A stretch of DNA of 64,000 nt from Microcosmobacter sp040493455 (GCF_040493455.1 NZ_JANFDA010000010.1:10195-74194); one strand, 5' to 3'. Positions 50,156 through 60,841 are shown, numbered from the stretch's first letter. The notes: generated by a model from the sequence alone, not told the origin. Translations and numbers: made by a program.

Positions 50156-50641
50156 TTGAAGAATACAATTTTATACATCCTTAATGTTATTCTCCTTTTT
50201 ATTGTAGGATATTCTATTCTTCCAGACTTCTATTTAGATAAGGAAAACTTCAGAGAAGAAGCGGGTTTGCTATCGTATTCATGTGTTGAAGAATATGAAT
50301 TCGAAAGACCTAAAAAAATGATTTTCAATAATTTTATTAGAGAACGTGTCGTCATACGAATTTCGGATAGAAAGCATCATGAATATTTGATATCAGATAT
50401 CTATAAAGACTATTGGCCAGAATTATTGAATTCGCGAAATTACGGGAAAGAAATCGTATTATATCTTGGTAAAGATAACACAAATGAAGATCCATTTAGA
50501 ATAGAATTGGGAGGAGAAGTGCTTTATGACACCAACATTCGCTTTGAAAGGAATGCACTGATTATCTTCTTTACATTTCTATTATCGATTAGAAATCTCA
50601 ATCAGATTTTCACAAAGAGTAATAAGCTTATTAAAATCTAG
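50156..50641 (+). CDS. Small membrane-anchored protein of unknown function
   Basis: A 161-residue protein. A start at TTG 50156, 2 nt after the lipB stop, gives a natural N-terminal helix (KNTILYILNVILLFIVGYSIL); no ATG lies before the first conserved part. A hydrophobic stretch near the C-terminus (ALIIFFTFLLSI) makes a second membrane segment. The middle (SDRKHHEYLISDIYKDYW) has no known motif. It ends in a CTAG that is also the stop of the convergent OmpA gene. Function is unknown. Confidence 0.65.
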   Translation: MKNTILYILNVILLFIVGYSILPDFYLDKENFREEAGLLSYSCVEEYEFERPKKMIFNNFIRERVVIRISDRKHHEYLISDIYKDYWPELLNSRNYGKEIVLYLGKDNTNEDPFRIELGGEVLYDTNIRFERNALIIFFTFLLSIRNLNQIFTKSNKLIKI

Positions 50642-52191
50642 ACTTTCACAAACTCCACACGTCTGTTTTGTGCTTTACCATCACTTGTGCTATTGTCTCC
50701 AACAGGTTGCGTTTCACCTTTGCCTTCCGTTTGTAGTCGATCTCCAGAAATACCATAGACCTTAATCAAAGCTTGCTTTACTGCTTCAGCTCTAGCTTTA
50801 GAAAGTTTCATGTTAGCATCATCAGAACCATCAGAATCTGTATGTCCAATAATATTTAGCTTCATGCTATTATCTTGCATCAATACCTGAGAAATTTGGC
50901 GAATGATACCATACGATTGCGGTAAGATTTTATCCGAGCCAGAATCGAACAGAATACCATTGGTAGATATACGTCCTTCGGACATGAGTTTGCGTCTTAA
51001 ATCTAGTCCGCCTTCAGCAATTTTAAGGTTGGTGATAAATACCTTCTCTTTTCCATCTGCTAAGCCTTTGAGATTAAATTTCAGATACTTTATAGCTTCA
51101 GGAGCATAAATAAATTGCGGAATATCTACATACTTCTTTTCATTGATCCATAACCTAAATCGTTTTTTATTTACAGCTATAGAAATGTGTGGTTTGTTTA
51201 AAATGGCTTTTCGAATATCAGTTTTTAAAGCAGAGTTTATTTGGTTTGGTCCTTGGTTTCTATTTGTAACACGAATATTAAAAGCACCGTATTGTCCTAG
51301 GGGTAAACCTACAAAAGCATAAGCCATTCCATCTTTAAAACCATTATTATCATCTAAGGTTACATTTAGCATGGCTGTAGATGAGGTTTTGTTGTCTATG
51401 CCATTTACTAAAAGATCAAATTCTATAGTATACTCTTCTGGTAGCGGGTTTTCTATCAAAGGGAGATACACAATTCCGTAACCCGCTTTTAACTGAAACC
51501 ATTTACCAGCAACTTGATTGAACTGAACAACTTCGCCAGTACCATTTGTGTTCCACTTGCTTGGAAAATCACCGATGAAATCTTGTGAGAAATCATCATA
51601 ATACAAAATCTTATCTCCAGGGACAAAATCAAATTTACTTAAGACGTCAAGGTTATCCGAAATATTAGAAGGCTCTTCTGGACTTTCTGCTGTATCGTTA
51701 CTTTCTCCTTCCGAGGAACTACCATTGCCCTTATCGGAAGTCGTGGTACCAGAGTTTTCTTCCTCTTCTTTTTCTTTGCGTTCTCGTTGGTTGAGTAAAA
51801 GCTCCTTAGCGGTTTTAATACTATACTTTAGAGCTTTCTTTGCTTTATTCAACTGTAATGTTGCTTTAGCCTGCTTTAAAACACTAAGACCATCAATATC
51901 AGAAAGGATTTCTGGAGCGGAATCACTTAATGCTGTCATTTCATCTAAAGCTTCTTCTAGGACATCTATGTCATCATCGTCTAACGGAGTTCCAGCTTCA
52001 GCATAGCCATCATATTTGTACACTTTGTCATATAAATCAAAAGACTCCTGCACAAAAGTATCGACGCTACTTACACCAACTCTGCTTTTTGGGCGTTTTA
52101 TTTTTTTGGTCTGAGCATCTAGTGTAGGAGCGACTATAAAAAAGGCTAATAAAAGGGGCAGCGATTTTTTAAAGGTAGCTAACGTTTTCAT
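50638..52191 (-). CDS. OmpA-family outer-membrane protein
   Basis: A 517-residue protein with signal peptide (PLLLAFFIVAPTLDAQ). Residues ~30-140 are helical (ALDEMTALSDSAPEIL), followed by a Glu/Ser-rich low-complexity linker (EEENSGTTTSDKGNGSSSEG), a concanavalin-like beta region (~180-385: KILYYDDFSQDFIGDFPSKW) and a C-terminal OmpA domain: ILFDSGSDKILPQSYGII and NIIGHTDSDGSDDANMKLSKARA. The OmpA domain binds peptidoglycan, tethering the protein to the cell wall. The beta region looks like those in flavobacterial secreted proteins with a lectin-like fold; its ligand is unknown. Confidence 0.88.
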   Translation of the reverse strand: MKTLATFKKSLPLLLAFFIVAPTLDAQTKKIKRPKSRVGVSSVDTFVQESFDLYDKVYKYDGYAEAGTPLDDDDIDVLEEALDEMTALSDSAPEILSDIDGLSVLKQAKATLQLNKAKKALKYSIKTAKELLLNQRERKEKEEEENSGTTTSDKGNGSSSEGESNDTAESPEEPSNISDNLDVLSKFDFVPGDKILYYDDFSQDFIGDFPSKWNTNGTGEVVQFNQVAGKWFQLKAGYGIVYLPLIENPLPEEYTIEFDLLVNGIDNKTSSTAMLNVTLDDNNGFKDGMAYAFVGLPLGQYGAFNIRVTNRNQGPNQINSALKTDIRKAILNKPHISIAVNKKRFRLWINEKKYVDIPQFIYAPEAIKYLKFNLKGLADGKEKVFITNLKIAEGGLDLRRKLMSEGRISTNGILFDSGSDKILPQSYGIIRQISQVLMQDNSMKLNIIGHTDSDGSDDANMKLSKARAEAVKQALIKVYGISGDRLQTEGKGETQPVGDNSTSDGKAQNRRVEFVKV

Positions 52192-52317
52192 TTTAACTGA
52201 TTGATTAATAGCACCTTTAAAGGTAAGGATAGTTTTTTATTCAAAAAAGGACGTTGTATAAATTGTTGCCCTTTTTGTATGGTGAGTATTTAATCTCTTC
52301 TGAATAAACGATTGAGG

Positions 52318-54732
52318 CTATTGCGTAATCTCATAAATAACCACAGCATTATCATCGCCTTTTACTACAAACTCTAAGTTTCTGTCCTTGTCGATATTGT
52401 CTAATGCTATAGCAGAATTTCCATAGACAGGGAAGTTATCAATAGGTTTTGTTTGACTATCAAAAAGATAAACTTTCTTGGTTTGTAAATCTGTAGTTGT
52501 GACATAAATCTTGTCATTGATATAAAAGATTTGAGGATCAGCATAATCGCCAAAATCTAGTTCAATACTTTTTGATCTTATCGTCAATTTATTATCGTCC
52601 AATGAAACTAGCGTTTTACTCGTTGTAGTCAAGAAATGATCTTTACTCAAGTTAAGGCTAGAAATGTTAGTCTTACCTTTAGTATCGATTTGTAACAAAG
52701 TACCTTCTTCTGTGGTTGTAGTGAAAGAATTTTTGTAGTTGAATATTGAATTTCCAGAGAAATTAAAACTTGGCTTTACATCAATTCTAGTTTTACCAAC
52801 TCTATTAAGAATTTGCAGCTTTTGTCCTTCAGCAAAAACAATATAATCTTTAGTGCCTATTCTAAAATGTTTAGGCTGTGTAGATATGGTATTGTTAGCT
52901 CTGTTGAAAGTAAATCCACTTACAGATTTACCATTTTTATCATACATCAATAGAGATCTGCCTTGAGTAACTAAGAGTCTGTACTCTTTTTTCTTATCAT
53001 AATCAAAAACAGATAATGGTTGTGTAATCTCATCATTGAACTTAAGCGGAAAAGCGTTAACATCTTTACCATTTCTGTCTAAGACATAGACTCGTTTTGG
53101 TGTTGCAAAAGCCAACTGCAACCTGCCGTTTTTGTAAGTGTCTATTTGTTCTATCTTACCAAGCACAGGTCCATGAAGTTGTTTTTTCCAAAGTACTGTT
53201 CCCTTATTGGAAATAAGATATAGTACATTGTTTACATCTTGCGCAACAATATCTTTTTGTCTGGTAATATGATTCTTCACTGTTTGCGGAGCCATAAGCA
53301 TATCGGCATCGAGGCTAATATTGTATTCTTCAGTAACCGATTTTGATTGGCGGCGTCTTTTGTGTGCTTTAACGATGCCATTGACATGGGCAAAGTTATT
53401 ATCGTAAATATATTGTACAGCAGACAGTTTGTATTGGCTTAAGTTGAGGTTTTTTTCTTCTGAAAAATTATCATCAAACACAGCATTCAAACTGATGTCA
53501 TTCATCAATACCAAGATGGAGCTTTCATCATTGAGTTGTTCACTAATATTTTGATAGACTTCAGAATTTTGGATGGTATTATTATTTAAGTAATCTGTAA
53601 TTATAGATTTCAAAAAATCTACATTGTCCGAAAAAATAAAGAATGTATCTAATCTCATAAAATAAGATGCGTCATCCTTATTAATAAAAGGAGAAAATGC
53701 TTCCGAGATTATTTCGGGAGATTCAAATCTGTTAATGACGACATCTCTGAACCCTTCAACAAATTCTGAATTTTCAAAATGTTCCTCGGTAAGTTCAGGA
53801 TCAATAGATTTGATAACGATAGCTTCATCACCAGCTCGCGCAATCACTCCTATCTCACTAGAATAATCGAAATGCTGATTAATAGAATCTGTAACCTTTT
53901 TATTATATCGGCTAAGATTAATTTTGAAAGTGCTATAGTCGTTGTACGTTATGCTCAAAACACTATAAGCATCCCTTGGACTTATTTGTGTGATAGAATT
54001 CTCTTGCGGAATAGTGTTTTTGAAACTATTAATAAGCGAACTTGTTGAATCGTTTGCCTGTGTAATTCCAGAAAACGAAAACTCATTATCACTAATATCT
54101 AAATCGAGCACGATCTGGTTGGTAAAATCAGATTGATTTAAAAATGCATAATTTGAAAATTTTGGCTGTATCGATTTAGTATTAATTACCGTTGAGGCTA
54201 TTTTGGTTTGGTCTGTAGTATTAAAAAGTTTTTCAAGCTCAAGGTTTGACTCACTTTTATCTAGAGCAGCTTTAAGAGTTTCAAGATTATTCGAAGCCAA
54301 AAATATACTGTCTTTTATACCATTATATATAGTCGCATTTTCAATAGAGGTTTTTGTGATGGTTCCCGAAGGGCTAGAGAAGCTTTCAGAAACAACATTT
54401 TTTAGAGAATCTATTTTGAATAAGTCATCAGAATATTTTGAAGCCAATATATAGGAGTTACCTTGAAATGAAATTATCGCTTCGGTCTCTGGGTTTAAAT
54501 TTTTTATAGGATCAATTAAAGTGTCTAGTTTAGAAATAGAAGTATAGCGCTCTAGCGTATTTAAAACTGAATTATTCTCAGTACTATTTATGAAGGTCTC
54601 CAGATTGTTTAGTTTCAAAGTCAGTGAGGCGTCCTCTGGCAGATGTTTGTATAAACTTGGTTTGTTAGAAAAATCATTGACACAGCTAAAGAGTAAACTG
54701 CTAATGAAAAGTGCAAGCCACGTTTTTTTCAT
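52318..54732 (-). CDS. Large envelope lipoprotein with beta-propeller-like C-terminus
   Basis: About 804 residues. The lipoprotein signal is TWLALFISSLLFSCVND. The N-terminal half (~20-450) has DUF3352-like patterns with LPEDASLTLKLNNLETFINS and repeated Asn/Ser/Asp-rich strands. The C-terminal half (~480-800) has short repeats such as GTVLWKKQLHGPVLGKIEQID, RVYVLDRNGKDVNAFPLKF and SLLMYDKNGKSVSGF, as in PQQ-type beta-propellers. No enzyme motif is recognised. A perfect TAnnTTTG box at 54748-54755 lies just upstream, so I start at ATG 54732; the frame's ATG at 54750 falls inside that promoter. Confidence 0.75.
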   Translation of the reverse strand: MKKTWLALFISSLLFSCVNDFSNKPSLYKHLPEDASLTLKLNNLETFINSTENNSVLNTLERYTSISKLDTLIDPIKNLNPETEAIISFQGNSYILASKYSDDLFKIDSLKNVVSESFSSPSGTITKTSIENATIYNGIKDSIFLASNNLETLKAALDKSESNLELEKLFNTTDQTKIASTVINTKSIQPKFSNYAFLNQSDFTNQIVLDLDISDNEFSFSGITQANDSTSSLINSFKNTIPQENSITQISPRDAYSVLSITYNDYSTFKINLSRYNKKVTDSINQHFDYSSEIGVIARAGDEAIVIKSIDPELTEEHFENSEFVEGFRDVVINRFESPEIISEAFSPFINKDDASYFMRLDTFFIFSDNVDFLKSIITDYLNNNTIQNSEVYQNISEQLNDESSILVLMNDISLNAVFDDNFSEEKNLNLSQYKLSAVQYIYDNNFAHVNGIVKAHKRRRQSKSVTEEYNISLDADMLMAPQTVKNHITRQKDIVAQDVNNVLYLISNKGTVLWKKQLHGPVLGKIEQIDTYKNGRLQLAFATPKRVYVLDRNGKDVNAFPLKFNDEITQPLSVFDYDKKKEYRLLVTQGRSLLMYDKNGKSVSGFTFNRANNTISTQPKHFRIGTKDYIVFAEGQKLQILNRVGKTRIDVKPSFNFSGNSIFNYKNSFTTTTEEGTLLQIDTKGKTNISSLNLSKDHFLTTTSKTLVSLDDNKLTIRSKSIELDFGDYADPQIFYINDKIYVTTTDLQTKKVYLFDSQTKPIDNFPVYGNSAIALDNIDKDRNLEFVVKGDDNAVVIYEITQ

Positions 54733-54747
54733 ATTTGAGGGTTTTTG

Positions 54748-54755
54748 CAAATATA
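54748..54755 (-). promoter_or_regulatory. -7 promoter element after rnhB
   Basis: Minus strand TATATTTG, a perfect TAnnTTTG match, in the gap between rnhB and the large lipoprotein gene and 15 nt before ATG 54732. Confidence 0.6.
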
Positions 54756-54760
54756 AAATC

Positions 54761-55360
54761 TTATAAGTCTAATTGTAATTGTTCTGGCAATAATCTAAAC
54801 GATTTTCTGTGGTACCTTGTTGTACCATGAGCTTTAATAGCTTCTCTATGTTCTTTGGTAGGATAGCCTTTGTTTTGTTTCCAGTTATACATAGGATATT
54901 CTTCATGGATTATATTCATGTATTCATCTCGGTAGGTTTTTGCCAGTACAGAAGCAGCAGCGATACTGAGGTACTTACTATCGCCTTTCACGATGGTTTG
55001 GTGAGGTATCTCTTTATAAGGTTTGAATTTATTCCCATCAACAATTAAATGCTCTGGGATTGTTTGTAAAGCATCCACTGCTTTATGCATAGCCAAGATT
55101 GAAGCATTGAGAATATTAATCTCGTCTATCTCCTCTTGCCAGACATGCTCTACAGCAAAAGCTATAGCATCTTGTTCTATGATAGGTTTTAAAACGTCCC
55201 TCTTTTTTTCAGAGAGTTGCTTAGAATCATTAAGGATATCATTATTGAAGCCAGTGGGCAAAATTACAGCTGCGGCTGTAACAGGTCCAGCCAAACAACC
55301 TCTGCCAGCTTCGTCAAGACCACATTCTAAGAGATAATTTGAAAAAGATTTTAATAACAC
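54761..55360 (-). CDS. rnhB: Ribonuclease HII
   Basis: A 199-residue RNase HII that cuts RNA primers and single ribonucleotides in DNA. The catalytic acidic residues are in ECGLDEAGRGCLAGPVTAAAV (DE pair) and in LIVDGNKF; ILNDSKQLSEKKRD and KGDSKYLSIAAASVLAKTYRD are the standard core. Length and motifs are normal. It lies upstream of the large lipoprotein on the minus strand. Confidence 0.96.
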   Translation of the reverse strand: MLLKSFSNYLLECGLDEAGRGCLAGPVTAAAVILPTGFNNDILNDSKQLSEKKRDVLKPIIEQDAIAFAVEHVWQEEIDEINILNASILAMHKAVDALQTIPEHLIVDGNKFKPYKEIPHQTIVKGDSKYLSIAAASVLAKTYRDEYMNIIHEEYPMYNWKQNKGYPTKEHREAIKAHGTTRYHRKSFRLLPEQLQLDL

Positions 55361-55570
55361 TTGTAGGCTTACTGAAATTTTAAGGTAAAAATAGAATTAT
55401 AATTTTTAAGGTCATAAAACACCAGATTATGAATATAATAATTGAAAAGTTAAAATTTCGAAATCCTTAGATTTCTAGCTGTTTTTCTTAACATTTTTTT
55501 ATGAAAAATACTTGTATAATTAAGATATTATTAAGATGTTTGCGCTAGACTAACTCAAATAATTGTTTTT

Positions 55571-58500
55571 ATGAAATTAAAGTTAACATGGTTATTAACG
55601 CTGTGTATGGCGTTTATGATGCAGTTTTCCTTTGCGCAAGAGAAAACAGTATCAGGAACAGTTACTTCAGAGGCGGATGGACTTCCATTGCCTGGTGTGA
55701 ACGTAATTGTTAAGAATACTTCAAGAGGAGCTCAAACAGATTTTGATGGGATTTATTCAATCAATGCTAGTGAAGGCGAAATTTTAGTATTCTCCTTTGT
55801 TGGTATGAAAACTGTTGAGATTACAGTTGGAGCTAACAATACTATAAACCTTACAATGCAAGAAGATGCAGAGTCTCTGGATGAAGTTGTGGTTGTAGCT
55901 TATGGTACTGAAAAAGCCTCTAATGTAACATCAGCAATTTCTGTTGTCAAATCTGAAAGTATTGAGCAGGTACCAAATGCTTCCCTAGACCAGGTTCTAC
56001 AAGGTCAGGCGGCAGGTTTAAATATCCAAACAAGTTCTGGACAACCAGGTGCAAGTGGTACAATAATCCTTAGAGGTAGAAACTCTGTACAAGGTAATAT
56101 TGAGCCTTTATTTGTAATTGATGGTGTTCCGGTAAATGAGGATAACTTTAGAAGTTTGAACTCCAACGATATTGAAAACGTATCGGTACTTAAGGATGCT
56201 TCAGCTTCTGCACTTTACGGAAACAGAGCAGCAGGTGGTGTAATTATCGTAACCACCAAGAAAGGTAAAAAAGGTAGTGGTGTGAACATTCAGTATAGAA
56301 GCCTTTACGGTGTGTCCGATAGGATAGACCCAGGTTTTGACTTAATGAATGCACAACAATACTTAACTTACCAAAGAAGTAGAGGTCTTAACTCACTTTC
56401 TGATGCCGAAATCTCGGCTATTGCAGCTCAAACCAACACGGACTGGGAAGAGTTGTTCTTCAGACAAGGAGATACAAATTCTCATGAAGTCAACATCAGT
56501 ACAGGTACAGAGCGTACTACAACGTTCTCATCTGTATCGTACTTTGAGCAAGAAGGTATCACAAGACGAAGTAACTTGAAACGTTTCACGTTCAGAAACA
56601 ATACAAGCACTACATCGTCCAACGATAAGTTCAACTTCAATACAAACCTTACTTTAGGTTACAGTAAGAATGATCAATCATCTAACCCTGGATCAGGACA
56701 GTTAGATAACCCATTCATTAATGCTTACATTGGTAATCCTGCTTTAAATCCGTTTAACCCAGATGGATCATTAGACATCTTTGGAGACGGAACAACAGGT
56801 TTTGCTAACTCGCCAATTGTAGCATTAAACCAATCTATATTAAACACGGATAATACTGACGAATTAAAGATTGTTGGTAATATCGCTGCAAGTTTAGAAA
56901 TTTTCAAGAATATTAGAGTTGGAGGTTCTGTAGGTATGGATTACGAGCAAACGAATAGAGTCCAAAGAATTGACCCTACGAGTTTGAGAGGTATCAACAA
57001 TGATACCAACAACCCAACTGCAGCATTAATCTTCGGATCTCAAGCGAATACATCGTTTAGAGATGCTACATTCAATGTTAACTCTAGTATATCCTATAGT
57101 AATATATTCAATGAGAAGCATAGTTTAGATGTTTCGGTATTTACAGAATATTTTAAGGAGCATATTTCTTCATATGGATTCGAAGCTTTTGGTCTAGATC
57201 CTAAGTTGCCATTTGTATCAGCAGGTTTCACTTCTGGTAATACTACTGAAGGACCAGCAACTGCTCCACTATACAACTATATTCCTACAGTAACTGCAAC
57301 ACTAACAGATGGAGGCTTATTCTCTTACTTTGGTGTAGTTAAGTACGATTACGATAACAAATATGGTTTACAAGCTTCTATTAGACGAGATGCTTCTTCA
57401 AGATTCTCTAAAACGAACAAGTGGGGTACATTCTGGTCAGTTTCTGCTAAGTGGAACATCCACAATGAGAAATTCATGGAAGGAAATACATTCTTCAATG
57501 ATTTAAAGCTGAGAGCTAGTTACGGTACTACTGGTAACGATAGAGCAGCAGCACGTTTCGGATCATTTAGTTTAGTAGGTACAGCTGCAGGTGGAAACAC
57601 AAACGGTTCTACTCAAGGTTACCAAGGTACAACGGGATACTGGGTAACTCAGGTGAACAACCCAGACCTTAAGTGGGAAACTGTAGTACAAGCCAACATC
57701 GGATTGGACTACTCAATCTGGGATAGAAGAATCAGCGGTAGTTTAGATGTATACCACAAAACTACTGAGGACTTATTCCTTAACCAGCCAATTTCTACAA
57801 TCTCTGGATTTAACTCAATCAACGCCAATGTTGGTGAGATGGTCAATAAAGGGATTGAATTATCTGTAAACTATGACATCATCAGAAACAATGATCCAAG
57901 AGATTTCCAATGGTCTGTAAATGGTAATATCGCTTATAACAAGAATGAGATTACCAAGCTAGTTGGAGACGGATTAATTGAGACTACTCGTACAGCACTT
58001 TCAGAAGGAGATCCATTTGGTTCTTTCTATGCAGTGCGTTGGGCAGGTGTTAACCCAGCAAACGGTTCTCCATTATACTTGGACCTGGATGGAAACATTA
58101 CAGAAACTTACACTGCTGATAACAGAGTGATTTTAGACAAGACTCAAGATCCTAGATATGTAGGAGGTTTTGGTACTAATGTATCTTACGGAGGTTTTGC
58201 ATTAAATGCACTATTCTCTTATGCAGCTGAGCAATATCGTTACAACGGTAGTTTAGCAGTAGTTGAGGATCCTACGTTAGTAACGATTTCTAACCAAGCC
58301 ACTTCTATCTTAAGGGAATGGACCCAGCCAGGTGATATGACAGATATTCCTGCTCCAGGCTTTGGATCTACACGTTTATTATTAACAGACAGATATATAG
58401 AGGATGCATCGTTCTTAAGATTAAGAAACGTAACATTATCTTATACAGTTGATAGAGATGTTCTAGAGAAGACCAACATTTTCACTGGTATAAGAATATA

Positions 58501-58630
58501 TGCACAAGGACAAAACTTACTGACCTTCACTAAGTGGAGAGGTTTTGATCCAGAATCTAATATTAACTCGACATTCTTTGAGTTCCCAACTCCAAGAACC
58601 TATACAGTAGGTGTTGATATAAACTTTTAA
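55571..58630 (+). CDS. SusC/RagA-family TonB-dependent transporter
   Basis: A 1019-residue outer-membrane protein. A signal peptide (LLTLCMAFMMQFSFA) is followed by a carboxypeptidase-regulatory-like domain (TVSGTVTSEADGLPLPGVNV ... GMKTVEITVG), the TonB-box region SLDEVVVVAYG, a plug domain (QAAGLNIQTSSGQPGASGTI, LKDASASALYGNRAAGGVII) and a long beta-barrel ending in FEFPTPRTYTVGVDINF. SusC proteins import large nutrients together with a SusD lid, here 10 nt downstream. No glycoside hydrolase, peptidase or regulator is adjacent, so the substrate is open; the closest class by eye is the RagA/Omp121-like type. Confidence 0.93.
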   Translation: MKLKLTWLLTLCMAFMMQFSFAQEKTVSGTVTSEADGLPLPGVNVIVKNTSRGAQTDFDGIYSINASEGEILVFSFVGMKTVEITVGANNTINLTMQEDAESLDEVVVVAYGTEKASNVTSAISVVKSESIEQVPNASLDQVLQGQAAGLNIQTSSGQPGASGTIILRGRNSVQGNIEPLFVIDGVPVNEDNFRSLNSNDIENVSVLKDASASALYGNRAAGGVIIVTTKKGKKGSGVNIQYRSLYGVSDRIDPGFDLMNAQQYLTYQRSRGLNSLSDAEISAIAAQTNTDWEELFFRQGDTNSHEVNISTGTERTTTFSSVSYFEQEGITRRSNLKRFTFRNNTSTTSSNDKFNFNTNLTLGYSKNDQSSNPGSGQLDNPFINAYIGNPALNPFNPDGSLDIFGDGTTGFANSPIVALNQSILNTDNTDELKIVGNIAASLEIFKNIRVGGSVGMDYEQTNRVQRIDPTSLRGINNDTNNPTAALIFGSQANTSFRDATFNVNSSISYSNIFNEKHSLDVSVFTEYFKEHISSYGFEAFGLDPKLPFVSAGFTSGNTTEGPATAPLYNYIPTVTATLTDGGLFSYFGVVKYDYDNKYGLQASIRRDASSRFSKTNKWGTFWSVSAKWNIHNEKFMEGNTFFNDLKLRASYGTTGNDRAAARFGSFSLVGTAAGGNTNGSTQGYQGTTGYWVTQVNNPDLKWETVVQANIGLDYSIWDRRISGSLDVYHKTTEDLFLNQPISTISGFNSINANVGEMVNKGIELSVNYDIIRNNDPRDFQWSVNGNIAYNKNEITKLVGDGLIETTRTALSEGDPFGSFYAVRWAGVNPANGSPLYLDLDGNITETYTADNRVILDKTQDPRYVGGFGTNVSYGGFALNALFSYAAEQYRYNGSLAVVEDPTLVTISNQATSILREWTQPGDMTDIPAPGFGSTRLLLTDRYIEDASFLRLRNVTLSYTVDRDVLEKTNIFTGIRIYAQGQNLLTFTKWRGFDPESNINSTFFEFPTPRTYTVGVDINF

Positions 58631-58640
58631 AAAAAAAATC

Positions 58641-60065
58641 ATGAAAAACATAAAATTCAGACTTTTTGGATTCATATTATTGGTGATCAGTTACTCGTGT
58701 AATGATGCCACAGATATTTTGCCACAGAATACCATTCCAGAAGAAACAGCATTTGAGACTGTAGAGGACTTAGTTCTTGGAATGAACGCTGTCTTTTCTA
58801 ACTATGCGCCAGAGCAGAACTTTGATTTTGGTTCTATCGTAAGTGATGATACCAAAGTAGGAGAAGATAATGGTGGACAGCGTATTAACGAACACAATTG
58901 GGTAATTACAGCCAATACATTTAGAGCTAACCAAGTTTGGTTAGGTAACTATGCGCTTATCAACAGTATCAATAGAGTTTTAGCTGCTGCAGAAGGAATC
59001 ACTCCTCAAAATGCAGATGAGCAAGCTACTTATAACAGTATACTAGGAGAATGTTATGCATTGAGAGCGATTGCACATTTAGATTTAATGGCACATTACT
59101 CAACGGATTATAGTGCTGGTACAGCTTCTGTACCTTATGTAGACTTCGTAGTAGTTCTTGAGCAATTACCGCGTAATACAGTAGGAGAAGTAGTTACCGG
59201 TATTAAAGCAGATTTAACTACTGCCGAAGGATTTATCGATCCAGCACAATCAGATGTTACAAGAATCACCAGAGACTTTATCACTGCAGTAAGAGCTAGA
59301 TTAGCACTTTATGAAGGTGATAACTCAACTGCGATGACATTATCGTCACAGTTAATGGCCAACTATCCATTGGCAAATCAAGCACAATATGTTGCTATGT
59401 TTGACGATACAGACAATACAGAGGTAATCTTCAAGGCAGATAGAGTACAAGGAGATCCTTTAGCAGGAGGAAGCTGGATGTTTACAAACTCAGGAGGTTC
59501 TTTTATTGAAGTATCGAATGAATTGGTAAGTATCATACCAGCAGGAGATATTAGAACAGTAACTATCTGGACCAATCTTGATGCAAACTTCGTTGCAGAC
59601 ACTCAAGAGAGAGTTAACAAATATCCAGGATCTGGAGGAAACAGATACTTAAACGATATTAAAGTATTTAGATCCTCAGAAATGGTATTGATCAATGCAG
59701 AAGCAAGAGCAAGAACAGGGGATTTAGGAGGAGCTGCAAATATGGTTCAATCCATCAGAGATGCGAGAACAGGAACTACAGGAACCGCTCCGGTATATAA
59801 CAGTTTAGCAGATGCAATTACAGACATTCTTTTTGAAAGACGTCTAGAGCTGGCATTCGAAGGACACCGTTTTATTGATGTAAAACGTACTCGCGATATT
59901 ACAGGTTTAGGATTTGTACGTTCAGAAGCACTATTAGATTGTGGAGGAACAAGTGGTACATCTAACTGTGTATTACCAGCTAATGACCATAGGTTTACAT
60001 TACCTATCCCTGCAGCTGAGCTTGATGGAAATGCAAACATCGAACAAACACCAGGTTATAACTAA
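58641..60065 (+). CDS. SusD/RagB-family nutrient-binding lipoprotein
   Basis: A 474-residue lipoprotein (signal LLVISYSCND). TPR-like helices of the SusD fold are present, with DILPQNTIPEETAFETVEDLVLG near the start, ECYALRAIAHLDLMAHY, and the conserved C-terminal ILFERRLELAFEGHRFIDVKRT region. It forms the surface lid of the SusC transporter encoded just upstream and helps capture the ligand. Some Cys and Gly-rich residues near the end (CGGTSGTSNC) are an unusual detail. Confidence 0.92.
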   Translation: MKNIKFRLFGFILLVISYSCNDATDILPQNTIPEETAFETVEDLVLGMNAVFSNYAPEQNFDFGSIVSDDTKVGEDNGGQRINEHNWVITANTFRANQVWLGNYALINSINRVLAAAEGITPQNADEQATYNSILGECYALRAIAHLDLMAHYSTDYSAGTASVPYVDFVVVLEQLPRNTVGEVVTGIKADLTTAEGFIDPAQSDVTRITRDFITAVRARLALYEGDNSTAMTLSSQLMANYPLANQAQYVAMFDDTDNTEVIFKADRVQGDPLAGGSWMFTNSGGSFIEVSNELVSIIPAGDIRTVTIWTNLDANFVADTQERVNKYPGSGGNRYLNDIKVFRSSEMVLINAEARARTGDLGGAANMVQSIRDARTGTTGTAPVYNSLADAITDILFERRLELAFEGHRFIDVKRTRDITGLGFVRSEALLDCGGTSGTSNCVLPANDHRFTLPIPAAELDGNANIEQTPGYN

Positions 60066-60079
60066 TAAAATTAATTGAA

Positions 60080-60817
60080 ATGAAAAAAATATTAATAATG
60101 TTAACCGCATGTTTGTTCATTACAGCATGTGGAGAATTCGAAGAAGTAGTATTCGATTCTGTAAACGGACAACAAGGATTAGGATTCAATTCTGTTGGGC
60201 CAGTATCAGTAACTGTACCAGAAGCTGGAATCTCAGTTACAGTTCCTATTAGAGTGACTAGCGTATCATCGGCTGCAAGAACATTTAATGTGTCTGTAGA
60301 TGAAGAAGCATCATCAGGAACCAGTGCTGATTATTCGGTAGGGACAGCAAGTATACCAGCAGATTCTTACGAAGGAAGTTTAGAAGTTACTTTCGGGAAC
60401 TTTGAGAATCTTGAAGACTTCGTTACCAATGTCTTAGTCCTTAGGCTAGATATTCCAGAAGGAACAGCTGTAATTGGTTTTGAAACCACAACGATAAACT
60501 ATGTAAAAGAGTTTGTGTGCCCAGACCTAGTATTGAACATAATATTTGATACTTATCCACAAGAAACATCTTGGGAGATTACTAACTCAGGAGGAAGCGT
60601 TGTAGCTTCTGGAGATATGTATGCTGGTGAGACAACTCTTACTGAAGACCTATGCTTACCAGATGGATGTTATACATTCACAATTTTCGATTCTTTCGGA
60701 GACGGAATTTGCTGTGGATATGGAGACGGATCCTATGAGATCACCCTAGACGGAAATGTTTTAATTTCTGGAGGTACGTTTGGAGCAGATGAGTCACAGA
60801 ACTTTTGCGTAGAATAA
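60080..60817 (+). CDS. Lipoprotein with Calx-beta-like and Cys-rich C-terminal domains
   Basis: A 245-residue lipoprotein (signal LTACLFITACGE). Residues ~35-150 form a Calx-beta-like domain (VSVTVPEAGISVTVPIRVTSV, SSGTSADYSVGTASIPADSYEG). The C-terminal ~80 residues hold the FTIFDSFGDGICCGYGDGSYEI motif, a domain found in type IX-secreted proteins of Bacteroidota. It lies 14 nt after susD and 24 nt before the next lipoprotein, so it is a part of the same operon and probably surface-exposed with it. Confidence 0.78.
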   Translation: MKKILIMLTACLFITACGEFEEVVFDSVNGQQGLGFNSVGPVSVTVPEAGISVTVPIRVTSVSSAARTFNVSVDEEASSGTSADYSVGTASIPADSYEGSLEVTFGNFENLEDFVTNVLVLRLDIPEGTAVIGFETTTINYVKEFVCPDLVLNIIFDTYPQETSWEITNSGGSVVASGDMYAGETTLTEDLCLPDGCYTFTIFDSFGDGICCGYGDGSYEITLDGNVLISGGTFGADESQNFCVE

Positions 60818-60841
60818 TAAATTTTTAATTAAGCTAATATT